From Burkholderiales bacterium (lineage in GTDB: Bacteria; Pseudomonadota; Gammaproteobacteria; Burkholderiales; Nitrosomonadaceae), in contig JABTUQ010000009.1 of assembly GCA_015075225.1 (NCBI GenBank), positions 20,032 to 84,031 of the forward strand: DNA of 64,000 nucleotides, read 5' to 3'. Made by a program: the position numbers and the translations under genes. Of this stretch, positions 16,779 to 28,238 are shown one piece after another. Position 1 is the stretch's first letter. Each line of letters begins with the position of its first letter. The notes under the pieces were generated by a model that was not told where the DNA came from, did not search any database, and saw only the letters and a list, made by a program, of their open reading frames with translations.

Positions 16779-17441
16779 TCACCTTCTTTGCCCGAGTGCT
16801 GCAATGATATTTTCCTGTATGGTTTCCACGCTGCCGGTTCCAGCAATTTTGATGTAGCCTGGTGCTTCCGGATCGTTGCTGTTTGCCCATTCAAGGTAAT
16901 ACCCAACCAGTGGCAGAGTCTGATCATGGTAAACCTGAAGACGCTTGCGTACGGTGTCTTCACGGTCGTCATCACGCAAAACCAGATCTTCTCCGGTAAC
17001 ATCATCCTTGCCGGCAACTGCCGGTGGGTTGAATTCAACGTGATAAACCCGGCCGGATGCCGGATGAACGCGGCGGCCGGACAGACGATTGATAATTTCG
17101 GCATCGGGTACGTCGATTTCGACAACATGGTCTATGCACACCTTGGCTGTTCTAAGGGCATCAGCCTGGGGGATGGTGCGGGGAAAACCATCAAATAAAA
17201 AACCGTTGGCACAATCAGGTTCTTCAATCCGTTTGCGTACCAGATCAATGATGATTTCATCCGGAACCAGACCCCCGGATTCCATGATTTTTTTTGCCAT
17301 CATGCCCAGCTCCGTCCCTGCTTTGACAGCATTGCGGAGAATGTCGCCGGTGGAAATCTGCGGAATGGAAAAATGTGCGCGGATGAAATTGGCTTGCGTG
17401 CCTTTGCCGGCGCCTGGTGCGCCCAGTAAGATGATACGAAT
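16779..17441 (-). CDS. adk: adenylate kinase, apparently starting at ATT
   Basis: A 220-residue adenylate kinase of the long (LID-containing) type. [15 protein letters not shown] is the P-loop at the very N-terminus, [12 protein letters not shown] binds [15 protein letters not shown] follows near 85, and the LID has [19 protein letters not shown]. Reaction: ATP + AMP to 2 ADP. The codon where the family has its initiator methionine is ATT (17439-17441), six bases after a perfect AAGGAGG; the next in-frame ATG (17303) would remove the P-loop. Either ATT is the start, as in infC of E. coli, or one base differs from ATG by mutation or error. pfp follows on the same strand. Confidence 0.9.
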   Translation of the reverse strand: MRIILLGAPGAGKGTQANFIRAHFSIPQISTGDILRNAVKAGTELGMMAKKIMESGGLVPDEIIIDLVRKRIEEPDCANGFLFDGFPRTIPQADALRTAKVCIDHVVEIDVPDAEIINRLSGRRVHPASGRVYHVEFNPPAVAGKDDVTGEDLVLRDDDREDTVRKRLQVYHDQTLPLVGYYLEWANSNDPEAPGYIKIAGTGSVETIQENIIAALGQRR

Positions 17442-17705
17442 GATCGTCCTCCTTGGATGTTATCAGGGGATGATGAGCATCCCGAAGCTGTATGTAGCGC
17501 AAAAATCCTGATCGTGACCGTATGGCAATCGAATCCGGGTAAATTGGCGCCCTTCTTTTCTCGTTTGCCGGCGATTATATCCCACGCACGCTGGCAGCTC
17601 GAAATTTTTGGGAACTTTAGCGTATTGGCATAACACCTGCGCTGGCCACCGTTTTTTACAGACTGAATATGCGATAATTTCGCTCTGCTTTTTCCGGGAA
17701 TAATC

Positions 17706-18737
17706 ATGGACGAAAATAAAAACAAGGCACTTACGGCAGCGCTTGCCCAGATCGAGAAGCAGTACGGCAAGGGTTCGATCATGCGATTGGGCGATAGCGA
17801 TGTAGCGAAAGACATTCAGGTGGTGTCCACCGGTTCGCTGGGTCTGGATATCGCGTTGGGTGTGGGCGGGCTTCCGCGTGGGCGGATTGTCGAGATTTAC
17901 GGCCCGGAATCTTCGGGTAAAACTACGCTGACGTTGCAGGTGATCGCCGAGATGCAGAAACAGGGCGGGACAGCAGCCTTCATCGATGCGGAACACGCGC
18001 TTGATCCGCAGTATGCCCGGAAGATTGGCGTCAACGTTCAGGAGTTGTTGATCTCCCAGCCGGATAATGGCGAGCAGGCACTGGAAATCGCCGACATGCT
18101 GGTGCGATCCGGATCGGTTGACGTGATTGTAGTGGATTCAGTCGCGGCATTGACACCCCGGGCTGAAATAGAAGGAGAGATGGGCGAGCCGCAGATGGGA
18201 TTGCAGGCAAGGCTGATGTCACAGGCTTTGCGCAAGCTGACCGCCAATATCAAACGAGCCAACACCATGGTGATTTTCATTAACCAGATACGCATGAAAA
18301 TTGGTGTGATGTTTGGTAACCCGGAAACCACCACCGGGGGGAATGCGCTGAAATTTTATGCTTCCGTGCGTCTTGATATCCGTCGTACCGGATCAATCAA
18401 ACGTGGCGAAGAAATTGTCGGTAACGAGACGCGCGTCAAGGTGGTTAAAAACAAGGGTGCACCCCCCTTCAAACAGGCGGATTTTGATATTTTGTATGGC
18501 GAGGGAATTTCGCGCGAGAGCGAGATCATTGAGTTGGGTGTGTTACATAAGCTGATTGAAAAGGCAGGTGCCTGGTATTCCTATAATGGAGAAAAAATAG
18601 GGCAGGGCAAGGATAATGTGCGTGAATACCTGAAAGAGCACAGGGATATCGCGCGCGAAATCGAACAAAAAATACGCGTTGCTGTGGGTCTTGTTGAAGC
18701 AAACAATCGAGCTGTTCCATCTTTTGCTGGTGAGTAG
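17706..18737 (+). CDS. recA: RecA recombinase
   Basis: A 343-residue Rec[10 protein letters not shown] at residues 66-74 is the Walker A motif, [15 protein letters not shown] the Walker B region, [22 protein letters not shown] the L2 DNA-binding loop, and the C-terminus is shorter and less acidic than in E. coli. Family role: ATP-dependent strand exchange, homologous recombination and LexA co-protease activity in the SOS response. It is divergent from adk with a 264-base gap; no clear LexA box was recognised there. recX follows two bases after the stop. Confidence 0.98.
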   Translation: MDENKNKALTAALAQIEKQYGKGSIMRLGDSDVAKDIQVVSTGSLGLDIALGVGGLPRGRIVEIYGPESSGKTTLTLQVIAEMQKQGGTAAFIDAEHALDPQYARKIGVNVQELLISQPDNGEQALEIADMLVRSGSVDVIVVDSVAALTPRAEIEGEMGEPQMGLQARLMSQALRKLTANIKRANTMVIFINQIRMKIGVMFGNPETTTGGNALKFYASVRLDIRRTGSIKRGEEIVGNETRVKVVKNKGAPPFKQADFDILYGEGISRESEIIELGVLHKLIEKAGAWYSYNGEKIGQGKDNVREYLKEHRDIAREIEQKIRVAVGLVEANNRAVPSFAGE

Positions 18738-18739
18738 GC

Positions 18740-19180
18740 GTGAATCTGTACGCCCGTGCACTGGAATGTCTCGCCCGGCGGGAGTATTCACGGCAGGAGT
18801 TGGAAAAAAAGCTATCCCGCCATGAACAATCCACCGATGAATTGAAAAATGTACTGGACAGACTGGAGCAGCAAAAACTGCTATCGGATGAGCGGGCGGC
18901 TGAGCAGATTTTGCATGTGCGCAGCCGCAAATATGGAAGCAGACGGATACGCTTTGAGTTGCAGGCAAAGGGAATAGCGGGCGAATTGATTGAATCCGTG
19001 CTGGAAGATTTTGAACCAACCGAATTTTCCAGTGCGCGTACCTTGTGGTGCAAGAAATTTGGCATTGCACCCACTTCTCCGGAAGAACGGGGTAAACAGA
19101 TTCGTTACCTGGCCGGGAAAGGTTTTTCTTCCAAAGTAATAAGCAAGGTTTTGTCCGATGCTCGCGAAATGGAAAATTGA
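18740..19180 (+). CDS. recX: RecX regulator of RecA
   Basis: A 146-residue, highly charged, helical protein with the RecX pattern YARALECLARREYSRQELEKKL, then YGSRRIRFELQAKGI and a C-terminal RYLAGKGFSSKVISKVL. RecX binds RecA filaments and limits their extension. It starts with GTG two bases after the recA stop, so the two are one operon. alaS follows 59 bases downstream. Confidence 0.92.
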   Translation: MNLYARALECLARREYSRQELEKKLSRHEQSTDELKNVLDRLEQQKLLSDERAAEQILHVRSRKYGSRRIRFELQAKGIAGELIESVLEDFEPTEFSSARTLWCKKFGIAPTSPEERGKQIRYLAGKGFSSKVISKVLSDAREMEN

Positions 19181-19239
19181 TATGTGGAGTGTCGTGCCGG
19201 GTGAGGTTATTGCGCAAGATGTGTGCATAAGGTGTTGAT

Positions 19240-21831
19240 ATGAAAAGCAGTGAAATTAGACAGAAGTTTCTGGAATTTTTTGAAGCGCACGGTCATACCG
19301 TTGTGTCCTCCAGTCCGCTGGTGCCGGGAAATGATCCTACGTTGCTATTTACCAATGCGGGAATGGTGCAATTCAAGGACGTGTTTCTCGGCCAGGATAA
19401 ACGGCCCTATGTGCGCGCTGTAAGTGCACAGCGTTGCGTGCGCGCCGGAGGAAAGCATAATGATCTGGAGAATGTAGGCTATACCGCACGGCACCATACA
19501 TTCTTTGAGATGCTGGGTAATTTCAGCTTTGGTGATTATTTCAAGCGCAACGCCATTCTGTTTGCTTGGGAGTTTCTGACGGGCCCGCTGAGCATTCCCA
19601 GGGACAAGCTGTGGGCGACTGTTTATGCGGAAGACGACGAGGCGGCGGATATCTGGCTGAATGAAATCGGAATAGCCCCTTCGCGGCTGGTCCGGATAGC
19701 GACTTCGGATAATTTTTGGCAGATGGGGGACACCGGGCCTTGCGGCCCCTGCTCGGAAATTTTTTACGATCATGGGCCTGAAGTGGCAGGTGGGCCTCCC
19801 GGATCGGAAGATGCGGATGGTGACCGTTACATCGAAATCTGGAATCTGGTGTTCATGCAATATAACCGGGATGCCAGCGGCAAATTGCATCCATTGCCCA
19901 AGCCATCGGTGGATACCGGCATGGGGCTGGAGCGTATTGCAGCTGTCATGCAGCAAGTGCACAGCAACTATGAAATCGACTTGTTCCGCAGCCTGATTGA
20001 AGCGGCAGCCAGGGTAACCGGCGCGCAAGATTTGGCGAACAATTCGCTCAAGGTTGTTGCCGATCATATCCGCGCTTGCGCTTTCCTGATTACCGATGGC
20101 GTAATCCCCGGAAACGAAGGACGGGGCTATGTATTGCGGCGCATCCTCCGTCGCGCCATTCGGCACGGATACCGTTTGGGGCAGAAGCAGCCATTTTTTC
20201 ATCTGCTGGTGGATGATCTGGCAGGCGCCATGGGGCAGGCTTATCCTGAACTGATGGCAGCGCGGAAGCATGTAACCGGTGTGATCAGGCAGGAAGAAGA
20301 GCGTTTTGCTGAAACACTGGAAAATGGCATGGAAGTACTGGAGGCAGCGTTATCTGGTGGGAACAAAACGCTATCGGGCGAAGTGGTTTTTCGCCTGTAC
20401 GACACCTTTGGTTTTCCGGTGGATTTGACGGCGGATATTGCTCGTGAACGAGATATTACGGTGGACATGGCCGGATTTGAGATCTGTATGACGCAGCAGC
20501 GTGACCGGGCGCGTGCCAGTGGCAAATTTGCTATGCAGGCTGGTCTTGAATATACCGGGCAGCCAACCGAATTTTATGGCTATGACACGTTGCAGCATGA
20601 AGCACGGATTCTGGCGCTGTATAAACAAGGCAGTCGTGCAGATTTTGTGGAAGCGGGCGAGGAAGCTGTAGTTGTGCTGGATCAGACACCTTTCTACGCG
20701 GAATCCGGGGGGCAGGCGGGCGATAGCGGAGAGTTGTTGTCAGGGAATGGCACATTTATTGTGAAGGATACCCAGAAAATTCAGGCGGGTGTGTTTGGTC
20801 ACGCCGGGGTATTGAGCAGTGGCCGTATTGCCGTGGGCGATCGGGTAATTGCCCGGGTGGATCAGATTGCCCGGACCAGTACGGCCTATAATCATTCGGC
20901 AACTCATCTGCTGCATGCGGCATTGCGCCAGGTGCTGGGTAACCATGTGGCACAGAAGGGATCATTGGTGGATGCTGGCAGATTACGTTTCGATTTTTCT
21001 CACAACGGCGCCATGCAGGCAGATGAAATACGTCAGGTTGAAAATCTGGTTAATACCCAAATACGCAGGAATCATGAGGTTGCGACACAGCTGATGGCTT
21101 ACGATGATGCCGTCAAGCAGGGCGCCATGGCGCTGTTTGGTGAAAAATATGGTGATACGGTGCGCGTTGTGGCAATGGGTGATTTTTCAACCGAGCTATG
21201 TGGCGGTACCCATGTAAACCATAGCGGTGATATCGGTTTCTTCAGAATCGTGGCCGAATCCGGCGTGGCAGCAGGTATTCGCCGGGTGGAAGCATTGACC
21301 GGAGATGCAGCGCTGGCTTATACGCAACAACAGGAATTGCAGTTGCAGCAGGTGGCCGATGTATTGAAGGCCGCGCCACAGGAAGCGGCACTGAAACTTT
21401 CCCAGATACTGGACAATGTTCGGCAAATGGAAAAAGAGGTTGCTGCCTTGCGCTTGAAACTTGCCGGTATGCAAAGTTCTTCCCTGATTGAGCAGGCACG
21501 GGAAATCAAGGGGGTTCGTGTACTGGCCACGGCGTTGGAAAATGTTAATGCCAAAACACTGCGGGAAACGCTGGATAATTTCAAAACCCGGTTAAAACCT
21601 TGTGTTGTGGTACTGGGGACAACTGAGGGTGGCAAGGTGGCGCTGGTTGCTGGTGTAACGGATGATCTGACAAACAAGCTCAAGGCGGGTGATTTGATCA
21701 ATTTCGTTGCGCAGCAGGTGGGTGGAAAAGGGGGCGGGCGTGCCGATATGGCACAGGCCGGTGGCACGAATCCGGAAAATCTGCCGCAAGCCTTGGCAAG
21801 TGTGTTTCGCTGGGTGGAACAAAATCTTTAA
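19240..21831 (+). CDS. alaS: alanyl-tRNA synthetase
   Basis: An 863-residue class II synthetase. The N-terminal catalytic core has [15 protein letters not shown] and the [18 protein letters not shown] motif 2 region. The editing domain has [11 protein letters not shown] near residue 552 and [13 protein letters not shown] near 655, which supply the zinc ligands of the HxxxH...CxxxH type. The C-terminal oligomerisation and DHHA1-like part ends with [13 protein letters not shown]. It charges tRNA-Ala and deacylates mischarged Ser and Gly. Length is close to the E. coli enzyme and no damage is visible. Confidence 0.98.
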   Translation: MKSSEIRQKFLEFFEAHGHTVVSSSPLVPGNDPTLLFTNAGMVQFKDVFLGQDKRPYVRAVSAQRCVRAGGKHNDLENVGYTARHHTFFEMLGNFSFGDYFKRNAILFAWEFLTGPLSIPRDKLWATVYAEDDEAADIWLNEIGIAPSRLVRIATSDNFWQMGDTGPCGPCSEIFYDHGPEVAGGPPGSEDADGDRYIEIWNLVFMQYNRDASGKLHPLPKPSVDTGMGLERIAAVMQQVHSNYEIDLFRSLIEAAARVTGAQDLANNSLKVVADHIRACAFLITDGVIPGNEGRGYVLRRILRRAIRHGYRLGQKQPFFHLLVDDLAGAMGQAYPELMAARKHVTGVIRQEEERFAETLENGMEVLEAALSGGNKTLSGEVVFRLYDTFGFPVDLTADIARERDITVDMAGFEICMTQQRDRARASGKFAMQAGLEYTGQPTEFYGYDTLQHEARILALYKQGSRADFVEAGEEAVVVLDQTPFYAESGGQAGDSGELLSGNGTFIVKDTQKIQAGVFGHAGVLSSGRIAVGDRVIARVDQIARTSTAYNHSATHLLHAALRQVLGNHVAQKGSLVDAGRLRFDFSHNGAMQADEIRQVENLVNTQIRRNHEVATQLMAYDDAVKQGAMALFGEKYGDTVRVVAMGDFSTELCGGTHVNHSGDIGFFRIVAESGVAAGIRRVEALTGDAALAYTQQQELQLQQVADVLKAAPQEAALKLSQILDNVRQMEKEVAALRLKLAGMQSSSLIEQAREIKGVRVLATALENVNAKTLRETLDNFKTRLKPCVVVLGTTEGGKVALVAGVTDDLTNKLKAGDLINFVAQQVGGKGGGRADMAQAGGTNPENLPQALASVFRWVEQNL

Positions 21832-21898
21832 ATCCTGCCTGATATTTGTATAAACCTGAAAATAACCCGCATTTGTTATTCCCGATAATTCTTTCTGA

Positions 21899-22867
<969 letters not shown>

Positions 22868-22899
22868 TTGCAGCGAATTCTTCATTTACCCATTTCCAA

Positions 22900-23463
22900 A
22901 TGAAACCATGCAATCAATCTTTGTCCGAGGTGGATGCGCGTGATGACGATGTAGCCTTGTTTCGTGAGGCCATGCGAGGGGTAAAACCCCTGATTGAATC
23001 CGGGAAAATTGTTCATTCATCACTCCGGCGGCAACTGCCGGTCAAATTTGTTGTATTCGATTCCCCGGACAGGGAAAACATGTTTTCTGATGGTTGGCAG
23101 CCAGATATGGCTGAATGCGGGGAATGGTCCTTCGTCCGTCCGGGATTGCAGCGCCATACTCTACGAAAGTTACGACGAGGTAACTGGCCAGTTCAAGATG
23201 AGCTTGATCTGCATGGATTGAACCGGGATGAGGCGCGTCAGATGCTGGCAGAATTTCTGGAAAACTGTCTTCTGCAGCAATTCCGCTGCGTGCGCATTAT
23301 CCATGGCAGGGGATTGGGATCAAAGGATCGCAAACCTGTACTGAAAATGCTGACGAGAAACTGGCTGATGCAACACCATGCTGTGCTCGCTTTTTGTCAG
23401 GCATTGCCTGAGCATGGGGGAAGTGGTGCTGTTTTGATTCTTCTGAAAAGTGTGGGTAAATAA
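22900..23463 (+). CDS. Smr-domain protein
   Basis: A 187-residue protein of the small Smr type (YdaL/SmrA-like). A charged N-terminal region is followed, from about residue 100, by the Smr domain: DELDLHGLNRDEARQMLAEF, then CVRIIHGRGLGSKDRKPVLK and a final GGSGAVLIL strand. Smr domains bind nucleic acid and some have nuclease activity; HGRG and DLHG are the expected conserved sites. It follows trxB by 32 bases on the same strand. The biological target is not known. Confidence 0.85.
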   Translation: MKPCNQSLSEVDARDDDVALFREAMRGVKPLIESGKIVHSSLRRQLPVKFVVFDSPDRENMFSDGWQPDMAECGEWSFVRPGLQRHTLRKLRRGNWPVQDELDLHGLNRDEARQMLAEFLENCLLQQFRCVRIIHGRGLGSKDRKPVLKMLTRNWLMQHHAVLAFCQALPEHGGSGAVLILLKSVGK

Positions 23464-23516
23464 ATAATTTTCCTGCGGCAAAATTTGAATATAACTATCA
23501 ATTAGCAAGCAACTAA

Positions 23517-24143
23517 ATGAGAACACTTACAAAGGAAATGCTGGCACACCTGTCACCTGAGCAGGCAATACAGCTGCTGAAAGATGGTAACCAACGTTTT
23601 GTGAGCAACTTGAAGCTGAACAGAAATTTGCTGCAGCAGGTGAATGAAACCTCGGAAGGGCAATTCCCATTTGCTTTGGTTCTCAGCTGTATTGATTCGC
23701 GCACTTCGGCCGAGTTGATATTTGACCAGGGACTGGGGGATATTTTCAGTTGCAGGATAGCTGGAAATATTCTTAACGAAGACATTCTCGGAAGTATGGA
23801 GTTTGCCTGTCGTATTGCCGGTTCAAAGGTCATCATGATATTGGGTCATACCAAATGTGGTGCAGTCAAGGGTGCGTGCCACGGTATCAAACTGGGCAAT
23901 TTGACTGCTTTGCTGGATAAATTGCAGCCGGTCATGGACGCAGAGCTATCAGGTAAAGCCATTTCTGATACACCGGATCCGGAATTTATGGAAAACATCG
24001 CACGCTTGAATGTGCGCTATGTTATGGAAGAAATTCCAAAGCGTAGCCCTGTTATTACAGAAATGCTGGATAACAGGGAAATTGCTTTGGAAGGTGGAAT
24101 GTACGATGTGGATACGGGGATGGTTACGTTTTACGACAAGTAA
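23517..24143 (+). CDS. beta-class carbonic anhydrase
   Basis: A 208-residue beta carbonic anhydrase. LVLSCIDSRTSAE gives the zinc cysteine C58 with the D60-R62 dyad, and LGHTKCGAVKGA gives H111 and C114, so all zinc ligands are present. Reaction: interconversion of CO2 and bicarbonate. It lies 2.6 kb before the divergent cbbR-cbbL pair; a role in supplying CO2 to RuBisCO is a reasonable inference for a cell without an evident carboxysome cluster in this window. There is no signal peptide, so it is cytosolic. Confidence 0.93.
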   Translation: MRTLTKEMLAHLSPEQAIQLLKDGNQRFVSNLKLNRNLLQQVNETSEGQFPFALVLSCIDSRTSAELIFDQGLGDIFSCRIAGNILNEDILGSMEFACRIAGSKVIMILGHTKCGAVKGACHGIKLGNLTALLDKLQPVMDAELSGKAISDTPDPEFMENIARLNVRYVMEEIPKRSPVITEMLDNREIALEGGMYDVDTGMVTFYDK

Positions 24144-24149
24144 TCATCT

Positions 24150-24360
24150 TTAAGTAACTTCTGAAAAACGACCTGTGTTGTCTTTCTGCGTTAAAAATCA
24201 GCTCAGAATGCTCATTTATTACGTATAAACTCCGCTTTTTACTCGGTGCCAGCGCCTCGCCCTACGGGCCAGCCTTGCGGCTGTTCGCAGCGTTTTACTT
24301 GCGTCGCCGATTTTGCCTTGAACTGACTACCTCGCTAATATTTTTCAGAGGTTCCTTAAG
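24150..24360 (+). repeat. MITE-like element, full copy (copy C)
   Basis: About 211 bp, ends TTAAGTAACTTCTGAAAAAC and TTTTTCAGAGGTTCCTTAAG. The interior matches copies B and D: TTCTGCGTTAAAAATCAGCT, CATTTATTACGTATAAACTC, GTGCCAGCGCCTCGCCCTAC and CAGCGTTTTACTTGCGTCG. It lies between the convergent carbonic anhydrase and cheZ genes. Confidence 0.88.
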
Positions 24361-24407
24361 ACGTAACAATCCCCCGTTGGTCAGAAACTGTTTTTGTAGC
24401 AATGATT

Positions 24408-25046
24408 TTAGAATCCCAATTCTGCCAGAAGATCATCAACCTGTGCTTGGTTGACGTAAACATCTTCTTGTTTTTGTGGATTAATTGTCGGACCGTTTAA
24501 TAGGTTGTTACTTGGTTTGGCCGCCATTTCTTTGCTGGCCGGAGTATCTCCCAACAGTTGCTGAGTTTCTCTCTCAATTGTTTCAATTGTTTGCAAGATT
24601 CTCTGGATAACCTGGCCTGTCAGATCATGAAAGTTTTGTGCCACCAGGATTTCTGTCAGATAGATTTGCGTGGAGGCTGTTTGATCCGGAACTTCATTCA
24701 GAAAATCAAGTGTCTGCTTGAGTGCATGATGTATAACAGGTTCGTTTGCAATGGTGGTTACGGTTTCTTCAGGTATCTGCTTCCATAAATTATGTAAACT
24801 TTCGGCGTTTGCAGATAGATTCTCAAGGATAGGCTTGGCATTCTCTACTGCGAGCAAAGTAGATTCGGCAGATTGAGTTGTTTTGCTGATAATGTAATTC
24901 AGCTCATCCTTGCTGTTGGTTATTCCGTGGCTAGCTTGTTGCAAACGCTGATCATGTCCAAGCTCAGACAAGCAGCTGTGCAGCACTCTCGTGACCCATT
25001 TCAGGTGATCTACAATTTTTTCATTAGTATCCAAGCTGCTGTTCAT
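24408..25046 (-). CDS. cheZ: CheZ, CheY-phosphate phosphatase
   Basis: A 212-residue helical protein. AQNFHDLTGQVIQRILQTI is the conserved CheZ core with the catalytic glutamine in DLTGQ. The C-terminal VDDLLAELGF is the amphipathic CheY-binding peptide, joined by a flexible linker. CheZ speeds dephosphorylation of CheY-P and so ends the tumble signal. cheY lies directly upstream on the same strand with a 42-base gap. Confidence 0.93.
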   Translation of the reverse strand: MNSSLDTNEKIVDHLKWVTRVLHSCLSELGHDQRLQQASHGITNSKDELNYIISKTTQSAESTLLAVENAKPILENLSANAESLHNLWKQIPEETVTTIANEPVIHHALKQTLDFLNEVPDQTASTQIYLTEILVAQNFHDLTGQVIQRILQTIETIERETQQLLGDTPASKEMAAKPSNNLLNGPTINPQKQEDVYVNQAQVDDLLAELGF

Positions 25047-25088
25047 TTTTTGGCGACACCTGTTGACTAATCAATAAAAATTCCGGGT

Positions 25089-25484
25089 TTACGCATGTAC
25101 TGCCATATTCTGGATAATTTTGTTCAGTTTCTCGTCGAGTGTGGCTGCAGTAAAAGGTTTGACGATATACCCGCTTGCGCCAGCCTGGGCAGCAGCAATG
25201 ATGTTTTCTTTCTTGGCTTCGGCGGTGACCATCAGCACGGGGATGTCTTTCAATGCGTCATCTGCACGGACATTTTGTAACATGGTTAATCCATCCATAT
25301 TGGGCATATTCCAGTCGGAAACAACAAAATCAAAACCGCCATCGCGAAGTTTTTTTAGTGCCATTGCTCCATCCTCTGCTTCTTCGACATTGTTAAAGCC
25401 GAGTTCTTTCAGCAGATTGCGAATAATTCTGCGCATGGTTGAAAAATCATCCACTACCAGAAATCTGAGATTTTTATCAGTCAT
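25089..25484 (-). CDS. cheY: CheY, chemotaxis response regulator
   Basis: A 131-residue single-domain receiver. D12 and D13 ([11 protein letters not shown]) bind Mg2+, D57 in [12 protein letters not shown] is the phosphorylation site, T87 in MVTAEAK and K109 in YIVKPF complete the switch. CheY-P binds the flagellar motor switch. It is followed by cheZ. These two genes lie apart from a larger chemotaxis cluster, and cbbR sits 160 bases upstream on the same strand. Confidence 0.95.
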   Translation of the reverse strand: MTDKNLRFLVVDDFSTMRRIIRNLLKELGFNNVEEAEDGAMALKKLRDGGFDFVVSDWNMPNMDGLTMLQNVRADDALKDIPVLMVTAEAKKENIIAAAQAGASGYIVKPFTAATLDEKLNKIIQNMAVHA

Positions 25485-25643
25485 TGTTTTGTCTCCTTAA
25501 ATAGATTTTCTTTGTGCCCAACTGGTTGAATCCAAAATCCGACCTGTCAGTAAACGGATCAGCAGGGAGAAACTTGAGTAAATATTGGCTGATGTTGTCA
25601 CGAGATTTTTGCGAGGACAGTAGTTTTTCACACAGGAGAAAAT

Positions 25644-26582
25644 TCAGCTTTTGGATGAAGTGTTGCGGTGGGGGTATTCGAGGGCAACAAGATCAGCTGC
25701 TTCATTGAGCAAAAACTGCTTGAATACGCTGGAAATGTTGGAGAGACGCCTGTTTTTCTGGTGGACAACATTCCAGTGCCTGGTAATCGGAAGCCCTTGT
25801 ATATCCAGTATTACTAACCGGCCTGCTTCAAGCTCCAGTCTGATAGTATGCAGCGACATAATGCCCAGTCCCATACCGGCTTGAATGGCTTGTTTTATAG
25901 CCTCTGCAGTATCCGCTTCCATCCCTTTCTGAATACTGATTTTTTCTTGTGCAAAAAAACGTTCCATTGCGTTTCTTGTACCGGAGCCCGGCTCACGAAC
26001 GAGAAAAATTTCCTGCTCCAATCGTTTGACTGGGATTTGTTTTTGCTTGCAGAGTGGGTGATCTGGCGGAGCAATAATCACGAGCGGGTTTTCCATAAAC
26101 GATTCGGAAGTAATATCCAATCCTTCCGGTGGCTGGCCCATGATTGCCATATCCATATTGTTGTCAGATAGTTGTTTGAGTACGTTCTCACGATTGGAAA
26201 CATGCAGGCTGATAGTAATGCCGGGATAGCGCTGGCAGAAGCTGGCCAGTAGGTTGGGCACGAAATAGTTGGCTGTGCTGACGACGGCGATGCTTAACTT
26301 GCCACGTTCTAATCCTTTCAGTTCATCAAGAGCGAGCTCCATATCAGCCAGTTGCCGGGTAATAGCGCGGCTATAGTGAAATAACTCCTTGCCGGCTTCA
26401 GTCAGATGAATGCGTTTGCCTATTTGTTCAAACAGGGGAAGAGCGACCATTTCCTCAAGTCGTTTGATCTGAATAGAAACGGCTGGTTGAGTCAAATGCA
26501 GCTCCTCAGCTGCATGAGTGAAATTAAGGAGACGTGCAACTGACTCAAAAATCTTTAGTTGGTGCAGGGTGATATGTAGCAT
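25644..26582 (-). CDS. cbbR: CbbR, LysR-type regulator of the cbb operon
   Basis: A 312-residue LysR-type protein. Residues 4-62 carry the helix-turn-helix (LHQLKIFESVARLLNFTHAA, LTQPAVSIQIKRLEE), followed by the two-lobed effector domain (LSIAVVSTANYFVPNLL, LVREPGSGTRNAMERF, AGMGLGIMSL). Such regulators respond to Calvin cycle intermediates or reductant. The ATG at 26582 fits the family N-terminus; a TTG at 26612 in the same frame is the alternative. It is divergent from cbbL, the classic arrangement. Confidence 0.94.
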   Translation of the reverse strand: MLHITLHQLKIFESVARLLNFTHAAEELHLTQPAVSIQIKRLEEMVALPLFEQIGKRIHLTEAGKELFHYSRAITRQLADMELALDELKGLERGKLSIAVVSTANYFVPNLLASFCQRYPGITISLHVSNRENVLKQLSDNNMDMAIMGQPPEGLDITSESFMENPLVIIAPPDHPLCKQKQIPVKRLEQEIFLVREPGSGTRNAMERFFAQEKISIQKGMEADTAEAIKQAIQAGMGLGIMSLHTIRLELEAGRLVILDIQGLPITRHWNVVHQKNRRLSNISSVFKQFLLNEAADLVALEYPHRNTSSKS

Positions 26583-26652
26583 AACGGGGCAGAAAGCATG
26601 ATTAGCAGACAAGTATAAATAAAATTATATGATAACCATTACAATTATTAAT

Positions 26653-26681
26653 TTTAACTTATGATTTTTGCCGGGTATAGT
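26653..26681 (+). promoter_or_regulatory. probable cbbL promoter in the cbbR-cbbL gap
   Basis: TTTAAC (26653-26658) and TATAGT (26676-26681) form a -35/-10 pair with 17 bases between. The 188-base divergent gap is AT-rich, with TTAATTTTAA at 26648-26657 and other T-N-A half sites suited to LysR-type binding upstream of and overlapping the -35. Exact CbbR sites cannot be fixed by eye. Confidence 0.5.
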
Positions 26682-26770
26682 TGGCCCTGCAGTAAAGATT
26701 AATTTTTTAACGCTGTAAGCCGCCTTGGTTTCAGGTGATGAGGCGGGAATTTATTAAGGAGATTACAGAA

Positions 26771-28171
26771 ATGGCTGTTAAAACTTATAACGCTGGTGTC
26801 AAGGAATACCGGCAAACTTACTGGACACCCGAATATGCGCCACTGGATACAGATATTCTGGCTTGCTTCAAAATCACACCACAACCCGGCGTGGATCGTG
26901 AGGAAGCAGCAGCTGCTGTTGCGGCAGAATCCTCAACCGGAACCTGGACCACGGTATGGACTGATTTGCTGACCGACCTGGATTATTACAAAGGCCGTGC
27001 CTATCGCATTGAAGACGTGCCCGGTGACGATACCTGTTTCTATGCATTTATTGCGTACCCGATCGATCTGTTCGAAGAAGGATCCGTCGTCAACGTGTTT
27101 ACCTCCCTCGTTGGTAACGTATTTGGCTTCAAGGCGATTCGTGGGCTACGTTTGGAAGACGTGCGCTTCCCGATCGCTTATGTCAAAACTTGCGACGGTC
27201 CTCCACTCACGGTATTCAAGTTGAACAGGTATGCTCAGCCAAATATGGTCGCGCGTTGCTTCAGTTGCACGATCAAGCCGGTAGGTTTGTCCGCCAAAAA
27301 CTATGGTCGTGCTGTCTGCCCGAATGTCTGCCGCGACCGAGTCGGATTAACGAAGATGGTGACGTCAACAGCCAACCGTTCATGCGCTGGCGCCAACGTT
27401 TCGATTTCGTTATGGAAGCCATTCACAAGGCGGAACACAAGCTGTGGTGGTATGGGGTCCTCTGAACGTAACTGCCAACTCCGGAAGAAATGTACAAACG
27501 CTGAATACGCCAAAGAAATCAGCGCACCGATCATTATGCGACTACATTACCGGCGGTTTCTGTGTAACACAGGTTTGGCAAACTGGTGCCATGACAATGG
27601 CACTTTTCTGCATTCTGCCGTGCAATGCGCGGTGATCGACAAATCCCACATCATGGTATTCACTTCCGTGTGCTGGCCAGGTTCTGCGTCTGTCAGTGGT
27701 GATCACCATTCAGGTACCATTGTCAGTAAATTGGAAGGCGATCGCGGTGCAACGCTGGGCTGGATTGATTTGATGCGTGATAGCTTCATCAAGGAAGATC
27801 GCAGCCGCGGCATTATGTTCGATCAAGACTGGGGTTCCATGCCTGGCGTATTCCCGGTGGCTTCAGGTGGTATTCACGTTTGGCATATGCCGGCGCTGGT
27901 AGCCATTTTTGGTGACGATGCTTGCTTGCAGTTTGGTGGCGGTACCTTGGGCCATCCATGGGGTAATGCTGCCGGTGCTGCTGCTAACCGTGTGGCACTC
28001 GAAGCTTGCGTGGAAGCGCGTAACCGTGGTGTAGCTATCGAGAAAGAAGGCAAGGCCATTCTTACAGATGCAGCTAAAAACAGTCCTGAACTCAAGATTG
28101 CCATGGAAACATGGAAAGAAATCAAGTTTGAGTTCGATACAGTAGACAAACTGGACGTAGCTCACAAGTAA
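26771..28171 (+). CDS. cbbL: RuBisCO large subunit, form IA, with a heavily damaged central segment
   Basis: Starts at the ATG after AAGGAGA. Residues 1-140 ([34 protein letters not shown]) and the C-terminal half from [18 protein letters not shown] onward are perfect form IA RuBisCO. Between about 27195 and 27750 the frame stays open but the product is garbled: the expected GIQVERD, the KDDEN metal/carbamate loop and HIHRAMH are lost or shifted, and pieces of the true sequence ([27 protein letters not shown]) appear in other frames. SCTIKP retains the first active-site lysine; [10 protein letters not shown] follows it with a residue missing. The indels add up to no net shift. As read the protein cannot be active; see findings for error versus decay. 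Confidence 0.93.
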   Translation: MAVKTYNAGVKEYRQTYWTPEYAPLDTDILACFKITPQPGVDREEAAAAVAAESSTGTWTTVWTDLLTDLDYYKGRAYRIEDVPGDDTCFYAFIAYPIDLFEEGSVVNVFTSLVGNVFGFKAIRGLRLEDVRFPIAYVKTCDGPPLTVFKLNRYAQPNMVARCFSCTIKPVGLSAKNYGRAVCPNVCRDRVGLTKMVTSTANRSCAGANVSISLWKPFTRRNTSCGGMGSSERNCQLRKKCTNAEYAKEISAPIIMRLHYRRFLCNTGLANWCHDNGTFLHSAVQCAVIDKSHIMVFTSVCWPGSASVSGDHHSGTIVSKLEGDRGATLGWIDLMRDSFIKEDRSRGIMFDQDWGSMPGVFPVASGGIHVWHMPALVAIFGDDACLQFGGGTLGHPWGNAAGAAANRVALEACVEARNRGVAIEKEGKAILTDAAKNSPELKIAMETWKEIKFEFDTVDKLDVAHK

Positions 28172-28238
28172 AAACCAACCTGCTCCTCGCATGTTGAATG
28201 CATGTGAGGGGGATTATTACCTGCATGGAGTAAATTGA

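Noticed and set aside
19345-20271. 308-codon minus-strand frame within alaS
   Set aside because: Shadow of alaS; the product has no family features.
27190-27465. Small separate genes within cbbL (frames at 27190-27465 and 27444-27635)
   Set aside because: They are displaced pieces of RuBisCO itself, such as [14 protein letters not shown], and not independent genes.
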